Assembly (NCBI RefSeq): GCF_008831285.2
Contig: NC_045144.1
Span: 12,255,672 to 12,319,671 of the forward strand
Reading direction: 5' to 3'
From: Nymphaea colorata
Lineage: Eukaryota > Streptophyta > Magnoliopsida > Nymphaeales > Nymphaeaceae
DNA length: 64,000 nt
A program made the position numbers and the translations under genes. The notes beneath the pieces were generated by a model. It saw only the letters and a list, made by a program, of their open reading frames with translations, was not told the DNA's origin and did no database searches. Of the stretch, positions 61,101 through 64,000 are shown in pieces (position 1 is the first letter of the stretch; each line of letters starts with the position of its first letter).

Positions 61101-64000
61101 ATTTTACTGCCGCACCCGAGTCGTATCGAGTCGGGTGCGTACCGGACATGGGTGCGGCTCCGACTCACACCCGAGCCCAGTTAGAATGTCATATTACTAA
61201 ATTACTTATATAATATATGTTGTTATGATATTTTCCTATGCAATACAATTATTCAAGTATGTTATATACATTAATAACTAAATTGTAATAATAATATATA
61301 TATACTTATTCTGTTATATATATAATAAATTAAAAAAAATAATAATAAAATACCTTCGCCACACCGCTGTACCTAAACTTTTTGGGATGTGCCACTCCGG
61401 CACCTGCACCCCGCACTCTGGTGACATAGCATGTAATTTTTTTATGCTTGTGCATGTAATTTCTTCTATGCCTGTGATAAAGAATTACAGGAAGCTGTGA
61501 GAGCTTGGAAGTTAGCAAGCATACATGCCCTTATTTGCCACTTCTTTTCTTTTTTGGTCATTGTTGTTTGCATAACCAATGCTAAAGGTGCTTGAAAGGT
61601 GGTTCGTGGTGCATGTTAACTGCAAAATGACACTTGCATATCTACCTTTTCTGAATACAGCTATAACTGCAAGAATATTTGTCTTAGTTAATAAAAGGAT
61701 GTTGAAGGATATGATTTTAAATTTGTAATGAATTTTAATTGTTTTTTATTTTTTAATTTTCTTGAATGTCCTCCTATAGTTTTTCTTGTTTTGGCATGGA
61801 GACGATTGATGTTACATACCTTTTAAAGCTCAAATAGAAACGGTGTCAAACAATATTAGCTGAATATATTAAATGAGAATGGCCTAAATGAGCCTTTGCC
61901 AGAACGAGGTTGGCATATTGGGCCCAGAGATTTTTCTAATTTTTATAGGGTTAATTAATCATCTCATTTTAGTATCCTAAGGTAAGGTATTGTTGTCTTC
62001 TTGTTAATGTGTAAAAATAACTGGTTTTCTGTGATAAATGAAACTTTGGTGCCCTTTGAAAATTGGCAGTACTTAGACGAATTTGAGTTATGCCAAAAGG
62101 TTAGCGTGGTTTTACATAATTTTGTTAAACAAATTAAAGAAGTAATGGTACAAGTACTTGTGTTTATGTATCTATGCATTCCTTCTTGGCTAAGCTTGTT
62201 TGCTGTTTTTTGTTTCTTTTACTATTTTTAATTGTTGCCTGATTTTATGATGCCATGTAGGTATCCTATATACAGAATACCAACAGGGCCAACACTAAGG
62301 GATTTAGATGCTTGTTTCTTGACTTATCATTCACTTGCAACACCCATGACTGGTAAGATGATGTCTCATTGATTTTGTGATTCTTTCCATGTTTTTTTCT
62401 TTTCAAATTGCTTGACTGACAGCCTAACACGCTACAAGTTCATATTGACATAAATCATGGTGGGACCTCACAATGTTCTATGATTCAAAGAGGTCTGCTC
62501 TTCTTTGTTCTCATGAACTACTTGGTTGTTTGTGTTGGAAAAACATTTGAATAATTATTTATTAGTTACATTAAGGAACATGCCACAATTAAGGGCATGA
62601 GTCTATGTCACATGCAGGTGGGTTCATACAGGTACAGGTGCAGGTGTAGATCAATTTAAAAAAACTTGGGTACAGAGACATGATTTTATATATATAAATT
62701 TAAGTTTTTAATTAAACAAAAGAATGCATTCATGATACATAATTGATAAACTATGAAACATAAAGGTAATAAAAAAATTAATTAACAAACTAAAGTAACA
62801 AAAATTCTGAGCCTATTACATAAAATGTTCGTGTGGATGATCCAACAACTTTATAATCTATTTCATTATCAAAATTGGAAGGATGAGCTTTCTCCTTCCA
62901 AAGTCAAAGTGCCTCTTAATTTACATCCTAAAACTTGGATGATCCAAACTGCAATAGAATTAGAATATGATTTAACTTAATATTTAACTTGAAGCAACCA
63001 ATTAAGGTTAGAGATAGAAAAGAAGAATTTATGCTAAATGAAAGTTCACTCTTTTTTCATGTCTATTGTACAGTCCAAAAACCTATCTAGTTATAGCCTT
63101 ACAGAACTCGTGCAGAATAAGCAGGAGTTACCCTTTGCAGGAAGTGGAACACAAGATTCACCAAGAATACCAATTTCGAATTGAGAAGTTTACAGTCTGC
63201 GTGCTATTTTACTCTACATGCAGGCCTCATTTCTGACAAGATTTAATTAATTGTGTTAAATTTATTATTCTTTACATATCTTCACATATTGATTTCCAAA
63301 CAGTTCTTTGTCACTCATGCCTCTTGGATCACAAAAAAACTGTTTCACCTCCAATCTGGTTTCCCTACTTCTCATATTTGATTTCTACTCCGCACCTATA
63401 CTCTTGTGTCCATTGAGGGAGAGGTCTAGCTGTAGGTTCACATATGCACATGGCACCCTATGCAATGTTAAAAATATGATTATATTACCAAGTAAAACCT
63501 TATTGGCCAGCTCTCTATCCACTTAGTGGAGCGCATATTATAACTTTGTTCAACTCAAACTATGTCAATATCATCCACATGAACATGCCACTCAAATTTA
63601 GCTCATGAACTGGGAGGGAAGTTGAGAAAAGTCGTTGTCATCCACATGAACATCCCAGTCATTACTCATCCCACATGAACGGTACTGGAGTAGTATGAAC
63701 TGATAAGAATGTTGGACCTACCAGATTAAAACAGCCCCTTATAGTCTCCTATTAATTTACTAGTTTAAATTTAGAAACATGAACCAGATCATTTTATTGG
63801 TAATTAATTGGGCCTGCTGTCTCCCTGTTTTCTTGGATCCTGTATCGTTGTTTTCCCTCATACTGGAGGCAGTGTTATTTCATCTGCGATTGGGCTTTAC
63901 TGGATGCAGGTAGAGCCAGAAACCAGCCCCCAGTTGTGAATCCCTTGCACACGTTCCAGGGATCTCCCATGATCTCATTGCAAATCTTTGGCTTGGCAGC
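58174..64000 (+). CDS. DUF789 family protein, 5' part (six coding exons visible)
   Basis: Exons 58,174-58,485, 58,674-58,885, 59,947-60,241, 60,635-60,720, 62,261-62,352 and 63,910 onwards; all introns are GT-AG and the phases agree, giving 362 residues before the window ends. It starts [16 protein letters not shown] with a basic, disordered N-terminus; the DUF789 domain begins near residue 84 ([18 protein letters not shown]) and runs through [18 protein letters not shown], an acidic Ser-rich insert ([17 protein letters not shown]), [38 protein letters not shown] and [12 protein letters not shown]. These blocks are the conserved core of this plant family, whose biochemical role is not established. 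No signal peptide or membrane segment is visible. The C-terminal end lies beyond the window. Confidence 0.93.
58965..59405. repeat. Tandem duplication (~231 bp) inside DUF789 intron 2
   Basis: ATATCGAGGTTCTGC begins matched segments at 59,009 and 59,240; GGCCACCACATATT and 'CTTGATC(G/A)AGCATTC' recur at the same offset. The copies are clearly diverged. Confidence 0.85.
60290..60380. repeat. Short GCCTAGGCAG-containing repeat in DUF789 intron 3
   Basis: GCCTAGGCAG occurs at about 60,315 and 60,370 around GACTAGGTGCC. This resembles a decayed short element widespread in plant genomes. Confidence 0.35.
61081..61425. mobile_element. Putative MITE in DUF789 intron 4 with 12-bp flanking repeat
   Basis: The 345-bp segment is flanked by identical ATAGCATGTAAT (61,069-61,080 and 61,426-61,437). 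Its ends are imperfectly inverted (TCACCGGACTC near the left, reverse complement TCACCAGAGTGC at the right). Inside the left end, CACCCGAGTCG and CGAGTCGGGTGCG form a hairpin; the centre is nearly pure A/T. A direct repeat of 9-12 bp would suit a Mutator-like MITE. It carries no protein. Confidence 0.6.

Overview
This window is nuclear DNA of a flowering plant. The evidence is two intron-containing genes of plant families (an LRK10L-type receptor kinase and a DUF789 gene) set in AT-rich intergenic DNA full of plant transposable elements: chromodomain Ty3/gypsy, Ty1/copia, L1-type LINE, CACTA/En-Spm and FAR1-type remnants. There are no operons, Shine-Dalgarno sites or CRISPR arrays. I cannot name the species.

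Layout, left to right. 1-7,050: a ~936-bp tandem duplication, a possible first exon of a minus-strand gene (3,387-3,476) behind a TATA box, and CACTA-like terminal sequence. 7,051-15,719: mostly unrecognised AT-rich DNA with a FAR1-like fragment at 13,083-13,590. 15,720-24,012: a decayed plus-strand CACTA element with a TNP2-type transposase and a second PF03004-like reading frame; it is split at 17,757-20,843 by a ~3.1-kb solo LTR with a perfect 5-bp target duplication. 24,427-26,363: 5' part of a minus-strand LINE. 26,364-34,642: a minus-strand Tekay/Del-like Ty3/gypsy chromovirus, inserted into the gag of a minus-strand Ty1/copia element (34,643-37,138). 37,139-40,678: unrecognised sequence and a CACTA terminus. 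40,679-44,987: three-exon LRK10L-type receptor kinase, minus strand, apparently intact. 45,603-51,125: a Reina-like Ty3/gypsy element with both LTRs, coding region broken. 51,126-57,500: intergenic DNA with an LTR fragment of the same family as the solo LTR, tandem repeats and simple repeats. 57,500-64,000: 5' part of a DUF789 gene, six coding exons visible, running off the window.

Only the receptor kinase and the DUF789 gene look functional, and nothing suggests they act together. The kinase is a predicted plasma-membrane receptor with an extracellular GUB_WAK/WAK-associated region and a non-RD (HFD) serine/threonine kinase; the DUF789 protein has no established function. Most of the other coding sequence is transposon debris with stops and frameshifts. 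The clearest internal story is the nesting order: CACTA, then a gypsy-type insertion reduced to a solo LTR; and copia, then Tekay, then truncation next to a LINE. I found no convincing new biological system here; the findings are structural and evolutionary, plus a few unidentified coding-like fragments.
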